Source of the DNA: Actinomadura atramentaria DSM 43919
Lineage (GTDB): Bacteria > Actinomycetota > Actinomycetes > Streptosporangiales > Streptosporangiaceae
DNA: 64,000 bases
NCBI RefSeq assembly: GCF_000381885.1
Contig: NZ_KB907211.1
Span: 248,001 to 312,000 of the forward strand
Direction: 5' to 3'
The notes beneath the pieces were generated by a model. The model was not told the origin of the DNA and did not search any database. It saw only the letters and a list, made by a program, of their open reading frames with translations. Shown piece by piece: positions 35,163-43,785 of the stretch; within the stretch, counting starts at the first letter, position 1; each line of letters starts with the position of its first letter. Made by a program: the position numbers and the translations under genes.

Positions 35163-35828
35163 TCAGTCCGCCGGGGCGGCGGTCCCGGCGGGCTTGTCGC
35201 AGTCGGGGTCGGTCGCGCCCACGGCCTGGAGGACGCCGCCGAGCACCCGGACCGACAGGTCGCGGACGGCGTCGCGCTCGATGTCGCCGCGTTCCAGCCA
35301 CGCGACGGTCGCGCCCTCGACGAACGACATCCACCCGTCGATGGCGACGCGCAGCGCGGGCCGGGGCTCGGTGGAGCCGATGAGGCCCTGGCTGAGCGCG
35401 GCGGCCAGGCGGGCGCGGACGCGCCGGTAGAACGCGCTGACCTCGTCGTCCACGCCGATGCCGCCGCTGAGGATCGTCTGGAACGCCGAGCGGTGCGCGT
35501 CGGCCCACCACAGGTAGCCGTCGAGGGTGCGCATCAGCCGCTCGGTGGGGGACAGGTCGTCGTACTCCCCGGCCAGCTCGTCCAGCGCGGACGCGGCGTT
35601 CTCGATCACGGCCAGGAACAGGCCGCGCTTGCTGCCGAAGTAGTAGTAGATCAGGCCCTTGGCGACTCCGGCGGCGTCCGCGATCTCGTCGATGGACAGC
35701 ACGTCGTAGGGGCGGTCGGCGAACAGGCTCGCCGCCGCCTCCAGGATCGCCGAGCGCCGGGCCTCGCCGCGGCCGCCGCGCCCGCCGCGTCCGGGTGAGG
35801 TCTCGTCCTGGCTCGCCTGGGCCGTCAT
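35163..35828 (-). CDS. TetR-family transcriptional repressor
   Basis: A 221-residue regulator with a canonical N-terminal helix-turn-helix (residues ~25-72, SIDEIADAAGVAKGLIYYYFGSKRGLF) and a C-terminal effector domain (~80-200). It is divergent from an epoxide-hydrolase-like gene. The 75-bp gap between them contains two inverted repeats, so it probably represses that gene, the ferritin-like gene and itself. A fatty-acyl or sterol-type ligand is plausible given the P450 and hydrolase neighbours, but this is inference. Confidence 0.9.
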   Translation of the reverse strand: MTAQASQDETSPGRGGRGGRGEARRSAILEAAASLFADRPYDVLSIDEIADAAGVAKGLIYYYFGSKRGLFLAVIENAASALDELAGEYDDLSPTERLMRTLDGYLWWADAHRSAFQTILSGGIGVDDEVSAFYRRVRARLAAALSQGLIGSTEPRPALRVAIDGWMSFVEGATVAWLERGDIERDAVRDLSVRVLGGVLQAVGATDPDCDKPAGTAAPAD

Positions 35829-35840
35829 CGGGTCCTCTCT

Positions 35841-35886
35841 CTTGACTTTCGTTCAAGCCGTTCTCATATTAGATTTGAAGTCTAAT
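35841..35886. promoter_or_regulatory. Two inverted repeats in the TetR/hydrolase divergent promoter
   Basis: Repeat 1: CTTGA (35841-35845) / TCAAG (35853-35857) around a 7-nt spacer. Repeat 2: a 19-bp palindrome at 35868-35886, ATTAGATTT-G-AAGTCTAAT, matching at 8 of 9 arm positions. The second lies just upstream of the hydrolase SD and is AT-rich in an otherwise GC-rich region. Either could be the TetR operator. Confidence 0.65.
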
Positions 35887-35903
35887 TGGGCCGGGAGGCG
35901 CGG

Positions 35904-36857
35904 GTGAAGACGCGTAGGATCAAAAACCAGTCCGTCAAACTGGCGATACGTGAGTACGACGGCGCCGGGGCGCCCGGCGCGCCCACGATCGTCCTCGTCC
36001 ACGGCTACCCCGACGACCAGGACGTCTGGACGCCCGTCGCGGCCCGGCTCGCGGAGCGGTTCCGCGTCGTCACCTACGACGTGCGGGGCGCGGGCGGCTC
36101 GACCCGGCCGCGCCGGACGCGCGAGTACGCGATGGAGCACCTGGCCGCGGACCTGCGCGCCGTGGCCGACGCCGTCTCCCCGGACCGGCCCGTCCACCTC
36201 GTCGGGCACGACTGGGGGTCGGTGCAGGGCTGGGGCGCGCTGACCGGCGGCGCGCTGACGGGGCGCGTCGCCTCGTTCACCTCCATCTCCGGGCCCTGCA
36301 TCGAGCACTTCGGGCAGTGGGTGCGCGACCGGCTGCGGCGGCCCACGCCGCGCCACGTCCGGGACCTGGCCGGGCAGTTCGCCCGTTCCTGGTACCTGAT
36401 CGTCGGGGCGGTGCCCGGTGTCGCGCAACTCGTCTGGCGACTCGGGGGAACACGGCTGTTCCCCGTTCTGGTCGAGCGGACGGAGGGGGTCTCGCGCCCG
36501 GACCGGCCCGGGTTCCGCAAGGACGCGCTGTCCGGCGTGAAGCTCTACAAGGCCAACGCGGTGCGGTTCCTGCGGCCCGGCTGGACGTGTACGACGAACG
36601 TCCCGGTGCAGGTCATCGCGCCGACGCGGGACCGGTTCGTCTCCCCGCGCCAGTCGCTCGCGCTCGCGCCGTACGCGGACCGGCTGTGGCGGCGCGAGCT
36701 GGACGCGGGCCACTGGGGCGCGGTGCTGGCCGAGCCCGAGCGGGTCGCGGACTGGGTGGCGGAGTTCGTCCGGCACGTCGAGGGCGGGCCGGAACCGGCC
36801 GGGCTCGCCGCCGCGCGGGTGCCCTCTCCCACGCGCACCGAGGCGGTGGCCCGATGA
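35904..36857 (+). CDS. Alpha/beta hydrolase, epoxide hydrolase-like
   Basis: A 317-residue alpha/beta-fold enzyme. Oxyanion-loop motif HGYPDD (residues ~34-39), nucleophile elbow GHDWGS with an Asp nucleophile (the epoxide hydrolase/haloalkane dehalogenase form), and the catalytic His in DAGHWG. A cap domain lies between ~140 and 240. Epoxide or related ester hydrolysis is likely. GTG 35904 has GGGAGG six bases upstream. The stop overlaps the ATG of the next gene (ATGA at 36854-36857), so the two are co-translated. Confidence 0.88.
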   Translation: MKTRRIKNQSVKLAIREYDGAGAPGAPTIVLVHGYPDDQDVWTPVAARLAERFRVVTYDVRGAGGSTRPRRTREYAMEHLAADLRAVADAVSPDRPVHLVGHDWGSVQGWGALTGGALTGRVASFTSISGPCIEHFGQWVRDRLRRPTPRHVRDLAGQFARSWYLIVGAVPGVAQLVWRLGGTRLFPVLVERTEGVSRPDRPGFRKDALSGVKLYKANAVRFLRPGWTCTTNVPVQVIAPTRDRFVSPRQSLALAPYADRLWRRELDAGHWGAVLAEPERVADWVAEFVRHVEGGPEPAGLAAARVPSPTRTEAVAR

Positions 36858-37759
36858 CCGCCCCCGACGAGCGCCACCCGGTGATCACGCCGCGCCGCGT
36901 CCGGTTCGACTGGTCGGCGACGCCGCTGCACTGGATTCCCGGCGAGCCCGTCGCGACGCACTTCATCAACGTCCTGCACCTGCTGCTCCCGGCGGGCGAG
37001 CGGTGGTTCGTGCGCGTCTACAAGCAGGCGCTGCCGCTCGTCGCGGACGACCCGGTGCTGCACGGCGAGGTGAAGGGCTTCATGGGGCAGGAGGCCGTCC
37101 ACGCCTACTCCCACCAGGGCGTCCTCGACCGGCAGATGCGCGACCAGGGGCTCGACCCGCGGCCGCTCACCGCGAAGATCGAGTGGGTGTTCCGGCGGCT
37201 GCTCGGGGACCGGCCGCCACTGCCGGTGGTGCCCCGGCGCGCGTGGCTGAACCTGCGGATCGGGATCATCGCGGGCATCGAGCACTACACGGCCGTCCTC
37301 GGCCAGTGGATTCTGGACGCCCGCGCGCTGGACGACGCGGGCGCGGACCCGGTCATGCTCGACCTGCTGCGCTGGCACGGCGCGGAGGAGGTCGAGCACC
37401 GGTCGGTGGCGTTCGACGTCTACCAGCACGTGTCGGGCGCGTACTGGCGGCGGTTCGTGGCGTTCTTCGCCGGGGTGATCGCGATGCCGCTCGCGGTGTA
37501 CTTCGGCGCGGCGTACCTGTGCGCGAAGGACCCGACGCTGGCGGGCGTCAGGCCGCGTCCGCGCGACTACCGGCGGGCCGTGCGCAAGGGGCTGCTGCCG
37601 AGCAACCGGTTCATGGTGGCGGCGGCGCGGCGGTACCTGCGGCGCGACTTCCACCCGTCGGGGGAGTGCTCGACGCGGCGGGCGGCGGAGTACCTGGCGG
37701 TCTCTCCGGCGGCGCGGGCGGTCGCGCGGGCCGAACCCGGCCGTTCCGGCGACGAGTGA
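36854..37759 (+). CDS. Predicted metal-dependent hydrolase (PF10118, ferritin-like)
   Basis: A 301-residue protein. Clustered Glu/His motifs typical of a di-metal four-helix bundle are present: EVKGFMGQEAVHAYSHQ (~residues 71-87), GIEHYTAVLG (~139-148) and RWHGAEEVEHRSVAFDVY (~172-189). The family is annotated as metal-dependent hydrolase, but the spacing suggests a diiron oxygenase-like site. Two hydrophobic stretches (IAMPLAVYFGAAYL) may attach it to the membrane. It is co-translated with the epoxide hydrolase-like gene and convergent with a P450 gene, suggesting lipid or sterol oxidation. Confidence 0.85.
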   Translation: MTAPDERHPVITPRRVRFDWSATPLHWIPGEPVATHFINVLHLLLPAGERWFVRVYKQALPLVADDPVLHGEVKGFMGQEAVHAYSHQGVLDRQMRDQGLDPRPLTAKIEWVFRRLLGDRPPLPVVPRRAWLNLRIGIIAGIEHYTAVLGQWILDARALDDAGADPVMLDLLRWHGAEEVEHRSVAFDVYQHVSGAYWRRFVAFFAGVIAMPLAVYFGAAYLCAKDPTLAGVRPRPRDYRRAVRKGLLPSNRFMVAAARRYLRRDFHPSGECSTRRAAEYLAVSPAARAVARAEPGRSGDE

Positions 37760-37792
37760 GCCGGTCGCGTCCCCAGTCCGGGCCGCTGACCG

Positions 37793-39073
37793 CTAGAAGG
37801 CGCAGTCCTGGCGCTTGATGCCGTTGATGAAGTTGGAGTACAGCCAGTCCGCCGGGCCGTCCGACCGAATCTCGGGGATGCGGGTGAACAGCTCGCGGAA
37901 CATCACCGTGATCTCCCGGCGGGCCAGGTTCGCGCCCAGGCAGAAGTGCGGCCCCGGCCCGCCGAACCCGACGTGCGGGTTGGGGGACCGCGTGATGTCG
38001 AACGCGTCCGGGTCGTCGAACACGGCCGCGTCGCGGTTCGCCGAGTTGTAGAACAGCAGCACCTTGTCGCCCGCGCGGTATCGGTGGCCGTTCATCTCGT
38101 GGTCGCGGGTCAGGGTCCGGCGGAACTGGATCACCGGCGTCGCGATCCGGACGATCTCCTCGACCGCTCCGCCGATCCGCCCGTCGAAGTCCGCCATCAG
38201 CAGCTCGCGCTGCTCCGGGTTGCGGGTCAGCAGCCGCAGGCCGTGGGTCATCGCGTTGCGGGTCGTCTCGTTGCCCGCGACGACGAGCAGGATGAAGAAC
38301 GAGCCGATCTCCTGGTCCGTCAGCGACTCGCCGTCGATCTCGGCGGCGACGAGCGCGGAGATCAGGTCGTCGCCGGGCCGCACGCGCCGCCGCCGGGCGA
38401 GCTTCATCGCCATGTGGTTCAGCTCGTACCCGGCCGCCATCGCCGTCGCCAGCCCGAACAGGACGCCCGTGCGGGTCACGCCGCTGGCCGCGAACTCGCG
38501 GCCGCCCGTGTAGTCCGGGTCGCCGATGCCGAGGATCGCGTTCGTCGCCTCGTACACGCGGGGCCGCCACATCGGCGGGATGCCCATCATGTCGCAGATG
38601 ACCTGGAGCGGGAGGCGGGCGGCGACACGGCCCACGAAGTCGCCGGGGCCGTCGCGCAGCAGGTCGTCCACGATCTCCGTCGCGGCGGCCGCCAGGTCCT
38701 CCTCCAGCTTGGCGAGGACGCGCGGGGTGAACGCCCGCGACACGATCCGGCGGATCTCGGCGTGCCGGGGATCGTCCATGTTGATCATCGAGCCGAAGTA
38801 GCGGGCGAAGTAGCGCGGCAGGTCCGCGACGCCCGTGACGCTCGGCTCGCTGCTGAAGACCTCCGGCCGCCTGCTGGCCTCCACGACGTCCGCGTGCCGG
38901 ACGAGCGCGTAGTAGCCCGCGCCCGTCTTCACGAACGGCATCTTCAGCTCCTGGAAGAACGCGGGCGAATCGCGCTCGCGCAGCGCCGCGAACGCCGCCT
39001 CCCGCTCGCGCCTGGGCCGCGCCCAGAACTCCAGGTCCGACAGATCAACCCCGGCGTCCACCGTCGCCGCCAT
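37793..39073 (-). CDS. Cytochrome P450, steroid/lipid-type
   Basis: A 426-residue soluble P450. I-helix AGNETTR (266-272, with the proton-delivery region), ExxR motif EEIVR (305-309), and the haem loop FGGPGPHFCLG with Cys378 as thiolate ligand. The FGGxGPHFCLG and TPVIQFRRT forms resemble CYP124/125/142-type enzymes that hydroxylate sterol side chains or methyl-branched lipids. No dedicated ferredoxin gene is adjacent. ATG 39073 has GGAGG nine bases upstream; an upstream extension to 39220 is low-complexity. It converges on the ferritin-like hydrolase gene. Confidence 0.9.
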   Translation of the reverse strand: MAATVDAGVDLSDLEFWARPRREREAAFAALRERDSPAFFQELKMPFVKTGAGYYALVRHADVVEASRRPEVFSSEPSVTGVADLPRYFARYFGSMINMDDPRHAEIRRIVSRAFTPRVLAKLEEDLAAAATEIVDDLLRDGPGDFVGRVAARLPLQVICDMMGIPPMWRPRVYEATNAILGIGDPDYTGGREFAASGVTRTGVLFGLATAMAAGYELNHMAMKLARRRRVRPGDDLISALVAAEIDGESLTDQEIGSFFILLVVAGNETTRNAMTHGLRLLTRNPEQRELLMADFDGRIGGAVEEIVRIATPVIQFRRTLTRDHEMNGHRYRAGDKVLLFYNSANRDAAVFDDPDAFDITRSPNPHVGFGGPGPHFCLGANLARREITVMFRELFTRIPEIRSDGPADWLYSNFINGIKRQDCAF

Positions 39074-39166
39074 CGGGCACCGCCTCCTCAACCCGCACCC
39101 ATGCAACCCAGCCCCGCCGCCGCCGTCAATCCCCGCGTCCCGCGCCCGCCGGCCTGACACGCCCGG

Positions 39167-39200
39167 CTGACGGTCCGGGCCCGCCGGGTAAAATCCCCAC
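39167..39200 (+). promoter_or_regulatory. Leaderless promoter of the thioesterase/dut operon
   Basis: -35 CTGACG (39167-39172), 16-bp spacer, -10 TAAAAT (39189-39194), then six bases to GTG 39201. No SD is present, so transcription should start at or near the start codon. Confidence 0.75.
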
Positions 39201-39740
39201 GTGAACCGTTCCAACCTCACCGTCCCGCCGCCCGGCGCACCGGTCCCCGCGCCGCACCCCGACGCGCCCGTCGGCGAACCCCTCGGCCCGCACTACGCGC
39301 GCTGCTTCGGCTGCGGACCCGACCACCCGACCGGCCTGCACCTGGCGGCCGTCAGCCGCGACGGGCTCAGCGTCGAGGCGAAGTTCACCGTCGGCCCCGA
39401 GCACCAGGGCGCGCCCGGCCTCGCCCACGGCGGCGTTTTGGCGACCGCGATCGACGAGGCGCTCGGTATGGTCGTCTGGCTGCTCCGCAAGCCGTACGTC
39501 ACCGGCCGCCTGGAGACCGACTACGTCCGGCCCGTGCCGGTGGGCACCACGCTCCACCTGCGCACCCGCTGCACCGGCGTCGTCGGCCGCAAGGCGTACC
39601 TGGAGGCCGAGGCCAGGATGGACGCCGCGGACGGCCCCGTCGCCGTGCGCGGCGCCGCGCTGTTCGTCGAGGTCCCGGTCGAGCACTTCGCCCGGCACGG
39701 CGACGGCGCGGGCGGCCCGGACCCCGAGGTCAACCCCTGA
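39201..39740 (+). CDS. PaaI-family (hotdog) thioesterase
   Basis: A 179-residue hotdog-fold acyl-CoA thioesterase. The catalytic region [20 protein letters not shown] (~residues 73-92) is canonical for PaaI/YigI-like enzymes. An N-terminal [14 protein letters not shown] motif with two cysteines is the form common in actinobacterial members. It is the first gene of the dut operon (16 bp to dut). The acyl substrate is unknown. The GTG start follows a leaderless promoter. Confidence 0.9.
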   Translation: MNRSNLTVPPPGAPVPAPHPDAPVGEPLGPHYARCFGCGPDHPTGLHLAAVSRDGLSVEAKFTVGPEHQGAPGLAHGGVLATAIDEALGMVVWLLRKPYVTGRLETDYVRPVPVGTTLHLRTRCTGVVGRKAYLEAEARMDAADGPVAVRGAALFVEVPVEHFARHGDGAGGPDPEVNP

Positions 39741-39756
39741 CGACGAGGTGAACGCC

Positions 39757-40230
39757 GTGAGCGAGAAGGTCGACGTGCTGATCAAGCGCCTGGACGCGGG
39801 CCTGCCCGTGCCCGAGTACGCCCATCCGGGCGACGCGGGCGCGGACCTGTACGCCGCCGAGGACGTCGAACTGCCGCCCGGCGAGCGCGCGAGCGTCCCC
39901 ACGGGCGTGTCGATCGCCCTGCCCGACGGCTACGCCGCGTTCGTCCACCCGCGTTCGGGTTTGGGGGCCCGGTTGGGGGTGACCATCGTCAACGCACCCG
40001 GTACCGTCGATGCGGGCTACCGAGGTGAGATCAGGGTGACCCTGCTGAACACCGACCTGCGCGACACCGTCCGACTGCGGCGCGGCGACCGGATCGCGCA
40101 GCTGGTCGTGCAGCGCGTCGCGCACGCGGTCTTCCACGAGGTCGCCGACCTGCCCGGCAGCGACCGGGGGGCGGGCGGTTTCGGCTCCACCGGGGGTTTT
40201 GCCCGGGAGAGCGCGGCCGGCCCACAGTGA
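39757..40230 (+). CDS. dut: Deoxyuridine 5'-triphosphate nucleotidohydrolase (dUTPase)
   Basis: Hydrolyses dUTP to dUMP and PPi, keeping uracil out of DNA and supplying dTMP synthesis. 157 residues, trimeric family. All five motifs are present: [36 protein letters not shown] (catalytic Asp and Tyr), [10 protein letters not shown] and [10 protein letters not shown]. The GTG at 39757 has GAGGTG at good spacing; the GTG at 39748 overlaps that SD. It is co-transcribed with the thioesterase and DUF3710 genes, the standard actinobacterial arrangement. Confidence 0.95.
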   Translation: MSEKVDVLIKRLDAGLPVPEYAHPGDAGADLYAAEDVELPPGERASVPTGVSIALPDGYAAFVHPRSGLGARLGVTIVNAPGTVDAGYRGEIRVTLLNTDLRDTVRLRRGDRIAQLVVQRVAHAVFHEVADLPGSDRGAGGFGSTGGFARESAAGPQ

Positions 40231-40267
40231 GCCCCGCAGCGGGCATAGTCGATAAGGAGCGTGAGTC

Positions 40268-41086
40268 GTGGCTTTTGGACGTCGCCGGCAGGCCGACGAG
40301 CAGGTGACCGGGGAGGCCGAGGAGCAGGCTCGGCCCGCCGACGAGGCCGTCGACGAGACCGCCGCCGAGTCCGCGCCCGCCGAGGGCGGGCCGTGGGACT
40401 CCGAGGACTCCTACCCGGAGATGCAGCGCCTCGACTTCGGCTCGATGCAGATCCCGGTCGCGCAGGGGCTCGGTTTCCAGGTGAACTTCGAGGCGACCGA
40501 GGTGGACGACGAGGGCAACCCCGTCAACGGCCGTCCCGTCGCGGTGCTGGTCCAGTACGGCGAGAGCGCCATGCAACTCCAGGTCTTCGCCGCCCCGAAG
40601 CGCTCCGGGATCTGGGACGACGTGCGGCGCGAAACCGCGGGCGACATCCAGGAGCAGGCGCAGGGCCAGACGCAGGAGGGCGAGGGACCGTTCGGCCCCG
40701 AGCTGCTGGCGATGGTCCCCGCCGCGCTGACCGAGGAGGTCCTGGCGGAGATGCCCGAGGAGGTGCGCTCCCAGATCCCGCAGGAGTTCATCGACCAGGG
40801 CTGGGCGCCGCAGGTCATCCGCTTCCTCGGCGTCGACGGCCCGCGCTGGTTCCTCCAGGCCGTGGTGCAGGGCGCCGCGATCGAGAACGAGGAGCAGTGG
40901 CAGGTGCTGGAGGACGTGCTGCGCGGCGTCGTCGTGACGCGCGGCGACGCCCCGATGCCGCCCCGCGACCTGCTCGAACTGCGCATCCCGCAGGAGTTCA
41001 GCGAGGCGAACGAGGAGGGCGGGGACGGCGCCGAGCAGACGTTCGACCCGTTCGAGCGCGGCCCGGAGATCACCGAGGTCCGCTGA
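40268..41086 (+). CDS. DUF3710 domain protein
   Basis: A 272-residue actinobacterial protein always found next to dut. After an acidic, disordered N-terminus (~40 residues) comes the conserved domain with LDFGSMQIPVAQGLGFQVNFE, VLVQYGESAMQLQVFAAPKR SGIWDDVR, and a WxLRxVVQG-like core (RWFLQAVVQGAAI). It is soluble, with no known activity. The SD AAGGAG precedes GTG 40268. It corresponds by position to Rv2696c of M. tuberculosis, as I recall. A hairpin terminator follows the stop. Confidence 0.92.
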   Translation: MAFGRRRQADEQVTGEAEEQARPADEAVDETAAESAPAEGGPWDSEDSYPEMQRLDFGSMQIPVAQGLGFQVNFEATEVDDEGNPVNGRPVAVLVQYGESAMQLQVFAAPKRSGIWDDVRRETAGDIQEQAQGQTQEGEGPFGPELLAMVPAALTEEVLAEMPEEVRSQIPQEFIDQGWAPQVIRFLGVDGPRWFLQAVVQGAAIENEEQWQVLEDVLRGVVVTRGDAPMPPRDLLELRIPQEFSEANEEGGDGAEQTFDPFERGPEITEVR

Positions 41087-41095
41087 CCCGACCCC

Positions 41096-41128
41096 CGACG
41101 GCCCGCCGCGACAAGCGGCGGGCCGTCG
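41096..41128. terminator. Terminator of the thioesterase-dut-DUF3710 operon
   Basis: Perfect 14-bp arms (41096-41109 / 41115-41128, core ACGGCCCGCCGC) with a 5-nt loop, nine bases after the DUF3710 stop. Confidence 0.85.
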
Positions 41129-41346
41129 CCGTCCCCACCCACTTCCACCCCCGCCGCGCGCCCCGCCCGGCCGCCCCGCACCTTCGACCGCCCGCAGCGG
41201 CCGTGCTGCCGCTCGGTGCGCCCGCATCGCCGCGCTGCCCGGCGCCGCGCGTTCGGCCGTTCGCCGGGCCGCGCGGCCGCTGTGCGGCCCGGTTGCCCGC
41301 GCGTTCGCCTGTTGGCTGGGTTCGTGCGTTGGGCGGGCCTGTTTAC

Positions 41347-41397
41347 CGGTGCGGCTGGTGGCCGCCGCGCTCCGCGCGGCGGCCACCAGCCGCACCG
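41347..41397 (+). terminator. 24-bp perfect stem followed by a T tract
   Basis: The arms at 41347-41370 and 41374-41397 are perfectly complementary over 24 bp with a TCC loop, followed directly by TTTT. This has the form of a Rho-independent terminator but is far longer than needed and lies 260 bp past the nearest plus-strand gene; see findings. Confidence 0.65.
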
Positions 41398-41480
41398 TTT
41401 TAGGGGGCTTTTCCCTACCTTCAGAGGCGGTCTGGTCCCCTCGGGGGCGGCCCTCGCCGTCCGTAGCTTCGTGGTCGTGA

Positions 41481-41502
41481 GCGTTCCGGGTCCACGGAAC
41501 GC
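41481..41502 (+). promoter_or_regulatory. Inverted repeat upstream of the ABC exporter
   Basis: GCGTTCCG (41481-41488) / CGGAACGC (41495-41502) with a 6-nt spacer, just downstream of a TAGCTT -10-like hexamer and 20 bp before the ATPase start. An operator is likely; the regulator is not in the vicinity. Confidence 0.5.
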
Positions 41503-41522
41503 GGCGGACCAGGAGGAACGCG

Positions 41523-42326
41523 ATGTTCGGTCGGGAAGCGCGGAAAGCGGGACCGCAGGGCGGGGCCGACGCCCTGCGGCTGGAGGCGGTCGGCAGGACG
41601 TACGGGACGGAGGGCAACCGGGTCCGCGCCCTGCGCGGCGTGTCGCTCGTCCTGCCCGCCGGGTCGTTCGCGGCGGTGATGGGGCCGTCCGGCTCGGGGA
41701 AGAGCACGCTGCTGCAGTGCGCGGCGGGGCTCGACCGGCCCACCGAGGGCCGGGTGTTCGTGGGCGGCGCGGAACTGGCCGGGCGCTCGGAGGCCGAGCT
41801 GACGAGGTTCCGGCGCGGCCGCGTCGGCTTCGTCTTCCAGGACTTCAACCTGCTGCCGACGCTGACGGTGCTGCAGAACGCGGTCCTGCCGCTGAAGCTG
41901 GCCCGCCGCCGCGTCGACACGGCCGCCGCGACCAGGATGCTGACCCGCGTCGGCCTCGGCGACCGGCTGCACCGGCTGCCCGCCGAGCTGTCGGGCGGGC
42001 AGCGGCAGCGCGCCGCCATCGCCCGCGCGCTGCTGGCCGAGCCCGCCGTCGTCTTCGCCGACGAGCCGACGGGCGCGCTCGACCTGCGCAGCGCCCGCGA
42101 GGTGCTGGCGCTGCTGCGGGAGGGCGTCCGGGCCCACGGCCGGACGGTCGTCATGGTCACCCACGACCCGGTCGCCGCGGCCTGCGCCGACAACGTCCTG
42201 TTCCTGGCGGACGGCGCGCTGGCCGGCGAGCTGCGCGCCCCCACCGCCGAGGCCGTCGCGGAGCGGATGACGCGCCTCGCCGACGTCGTCGCCGCCCGCC
42301 GCGAGGCCGCGGGGAGCGCCGCGTGA
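41523..42326 (+). CDS. ABC transporter ATP-binding protein (MacB/LolD type)
   Basis: A 267-residue nucleotide-binding subunit. Walker A MGPSGSGKST (~residues 53-62), Q-loop FVFQDFNLLPTLTV, signature ELSGGQRQR and Walker B VVFADEPTGALD identify the FtsE/LolD/MacB branch that partners FtsX-like permeases. SD AGGAGG lies upstream. GTGA overlap with the permease gene shows translational coupling. The pair probably moves a peptide, lipid or antibiotic by mechanotransmission. It interrupts the normal DUF3710/OB-fold gene order, so it is an insertion. Confidence 0.92.
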   Translation: MFGREARKAGPQGGADALRLEAVGRTYGTEGNRVRALRGVSLVLPAGSFAAVMGPSGSGKSTLLQCAAGLDRPTEGRVFVGGAELAGRSEAELTRFRRGRVGFVFQDFNLLPTLTVLQNAVLPLKLARRRVDTAAATRMLTRVGLGDRLHRLPAELSGGQRQRAAIARALLAEPAVVFADEPTGALDLRSAREVLALLREGVRAHGRTVVMVTHDPVAAACADNVLFLADGALAGELRAPTAEAVAERMTRLADVVAARREAAGSAA

Positions 42327-43675
42327 GCGCCCCGATGGCCGCCGTCGCCGCCGCGTCCCTGCGCCGCCGCGCCGGAGCGTCCGCCGCCGTGTTCCTGGCC
42401 GTGCTGTCCGGCGCGGCCGTCCTGATGGCCTTCGGGTCGCTGCTCGACGTCGCCGCCGCCGGGGACGCGACGGGCCAGGCCCGCTCGACGCTGACGACGA
42501 TGGCGTCCGTCGTCGGCGGCTGGGGCCTGCTGCTGGTCGTCGTCGCCGTCGCGTCCGCCCTGACGCTGTCGGTCCGGCAGCGTGCCGAGGAGACCGCCCT
42601 GCTGCGCAGCGCCGGGGCGACGCCCGGCCAGCTCGCCCGCATGATCGTCACCGAGGGCGTGCTGGTCTGCGCGGCGGGCGGCGTCGCGGCGATCCCGCTC
42701 GGCGCCGTCCTCGGCTACGGCCTGCTGGCGCTGCTGCGCCACGGCCACCAGGTCCCCGGCGACCTCGGGTACGCGTTCGGGCCGTGGGCGGTGTCCATCG
42801 GCCTCGGCGTCACGCTGCTGTCGGCGCTGGCCGCGGGCGCGGTGACGGCGCGGCGCGCGGTGCGCGGCACGCCCGCCGAGGCGTTCTCCGCCGAACCGGC
42901 CCGCACCGGCCGCGGCCGGATCATCGCCGCCGCCGTCCTGCTCGCCGCGGCCGCGGGGGAGGCGGTCACGACCGTCACCGTCATGAAGGACCAGGGCTTC
43001 GACGCGATGGCGACATCCGGGCAGGCCGACATCCTCGCCGCCCTCGCCCTCGCGCTGCTCGGCCCCGCCCTGCTGCGCGGCGCCGCGCGGCTCCTCGCCC
43101 GGCCCCTCGGCCGGCTCGGCGCGACCGGCGACCTGGTCCTGGCGGCCCTGACGCGGCGGACGCGGCGGCTCGCGGCCGCCCTCATGCCGATCGTGCTGTT
43201 CACCGGCATCGCGATCGGGACGCTGCACCTCCAGGCCACCGAGAACGCCGCCATGCGCGGCCTGGTCCCCGACGCCGACCAGAAGGCCGTCGAACTGCTG
43301 AACCTCACGGTCATCGCGATGATCGTCCTGTTCGCGGCGATCCTGCTCGTCAACACGCTCGTCGCCGCGACCGTCGACCGGCGCGGCGAGTTCGGGCGGC
43401 AGCGGCTCGCCGGGGCCACGCCCGGCCAGGTCGTCGGGGCGGTCGCGGTGGAGGCCGGGCTGCTCGCGGCGCTCGGCACCGCCGCCGGGACCGTCGCGTC
43501 CCTGTTCACCTCGGTGCCGTACGCGGTCGTGCGGATCGACTCGGCGACGCCGTCCGGCGGCCCGCTGATCTTCGTCGCGGTCGCCGCGCTCGCCCTGGCG
43601 CTCACCGGCGGCACCGCCGTCCTGGCCGCCCGCCGCGCGCTGCGGACGCCCGCCGTCCGCGCCGCCGCCGCCTGA
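42323..43675 (+). CDS. FtsX-like ABC transporter permease
   Basis: A 450-residue membrane protein with eight to ten predicted helices and two FtsX domains. The motifs are SVRQRAEETALLRSAGATPGQLARMIVTEG (first half) and TVDRRGEFGRQRLAGATPGQVVGAVAVEAG (second half). This duplicated arrangement without a large extracellular domain is typical of actinobacterial antimicrobial-peptide or lipid exporters. GTG 42323 overlaps the ATPase stop. A strong terminator follows. Substrate unknown. Confidence 0.9.
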   Translation: MSAPMAAVAAASLRRRAGASAAVFLAVLSGAAVLMAFGSLLDVAAAGDATGQARSTLTTMASVVGGWGLLLVVVAVASALTLSVRQRAEETALLRSAGATPGQLARMIVTEGVLVCAAGGVAAIPLGAVLGYGLLALLRHGHQVPGDLGYAFGPWAVSIGLGVTLLSALAAGAVTARRAVRGTPAEAFSAEPARTGRGRIIAAAVLLAAAAGEAVTTVTVMKDQGFDAMATSGQADILAALALALLGPALLRGAARLLARPLGRLGATGDLVLAALTRRTRRLAAALMPIVLFTGIAIGTLHLQATENAAMRGLVPDADQKAVELLNLTVIAMIVLFAAILLVNTLVAATVDRRGEFGRQRLAGATPGQVVGAVAVEAGLLAALGTAAGTVASLFTSVPYAVVRIDSATPSGGPLIFVAVAALALALTGGTAVLAARRALRTPAVRAAAA

Positions 43676-43677
43676 CG

Positions 43678-43717
43678 GCCGGGCCGGACCGTCGCACGGG
43701 GGACGGTCCGGCCCGGC
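43678..43717. terminator. Terminator of the ABC exporter operon
   Basis: Perfect 16-bp arms (43678-43693 and 43702-43717, core GGGCCGGACCGTC) with an 8-nt loop, directly after the permease stop. Confidence 0.85.
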
Positions 43718-43772
43718 GTTCGCCGTGCGGAAACGCGGCCCGCCGGACGGTTCCACTTGCTCCCCGATGCCT

Positions 43773-43785
43773 TAAAGTTCCCTTC
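43773..43785 (+). promoter_or_regulatory. Leaderless -10 element of the OB-fold/DUF3159 operon
   Basis: TAAAGT (43773-43778) followed by 7 nt and ATG 43786, with no SD. Confidence 0.65.

Larger units (their letters stand above)
41087..41522. other. Intergenic stretch with two hairpins between DUF3710 and the ABC exporter
   Basis: 436 bp with no supported gene. From left to right: the DUF3710 terminator (41096-41128), a Pro/Arg/Ala-biased GC-rich stretch, a very long hairpin (41347-41397), a possible -10 TAGCTT (41464-41469) and an 8-bp inverted repeat upstream of the ABC operon (41481-41502). The conserved neighbourhood (DUF3710 followed by the OB-fold gene) is broken exactly here. Confidence 0.6.

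Noticed and set aside
40031..43756. 1,241-codon minus-strand frame
   Set aside because: Antisense to dut, DUF3710 and the ABC genes; composition is low complexity with no recognisable motif.
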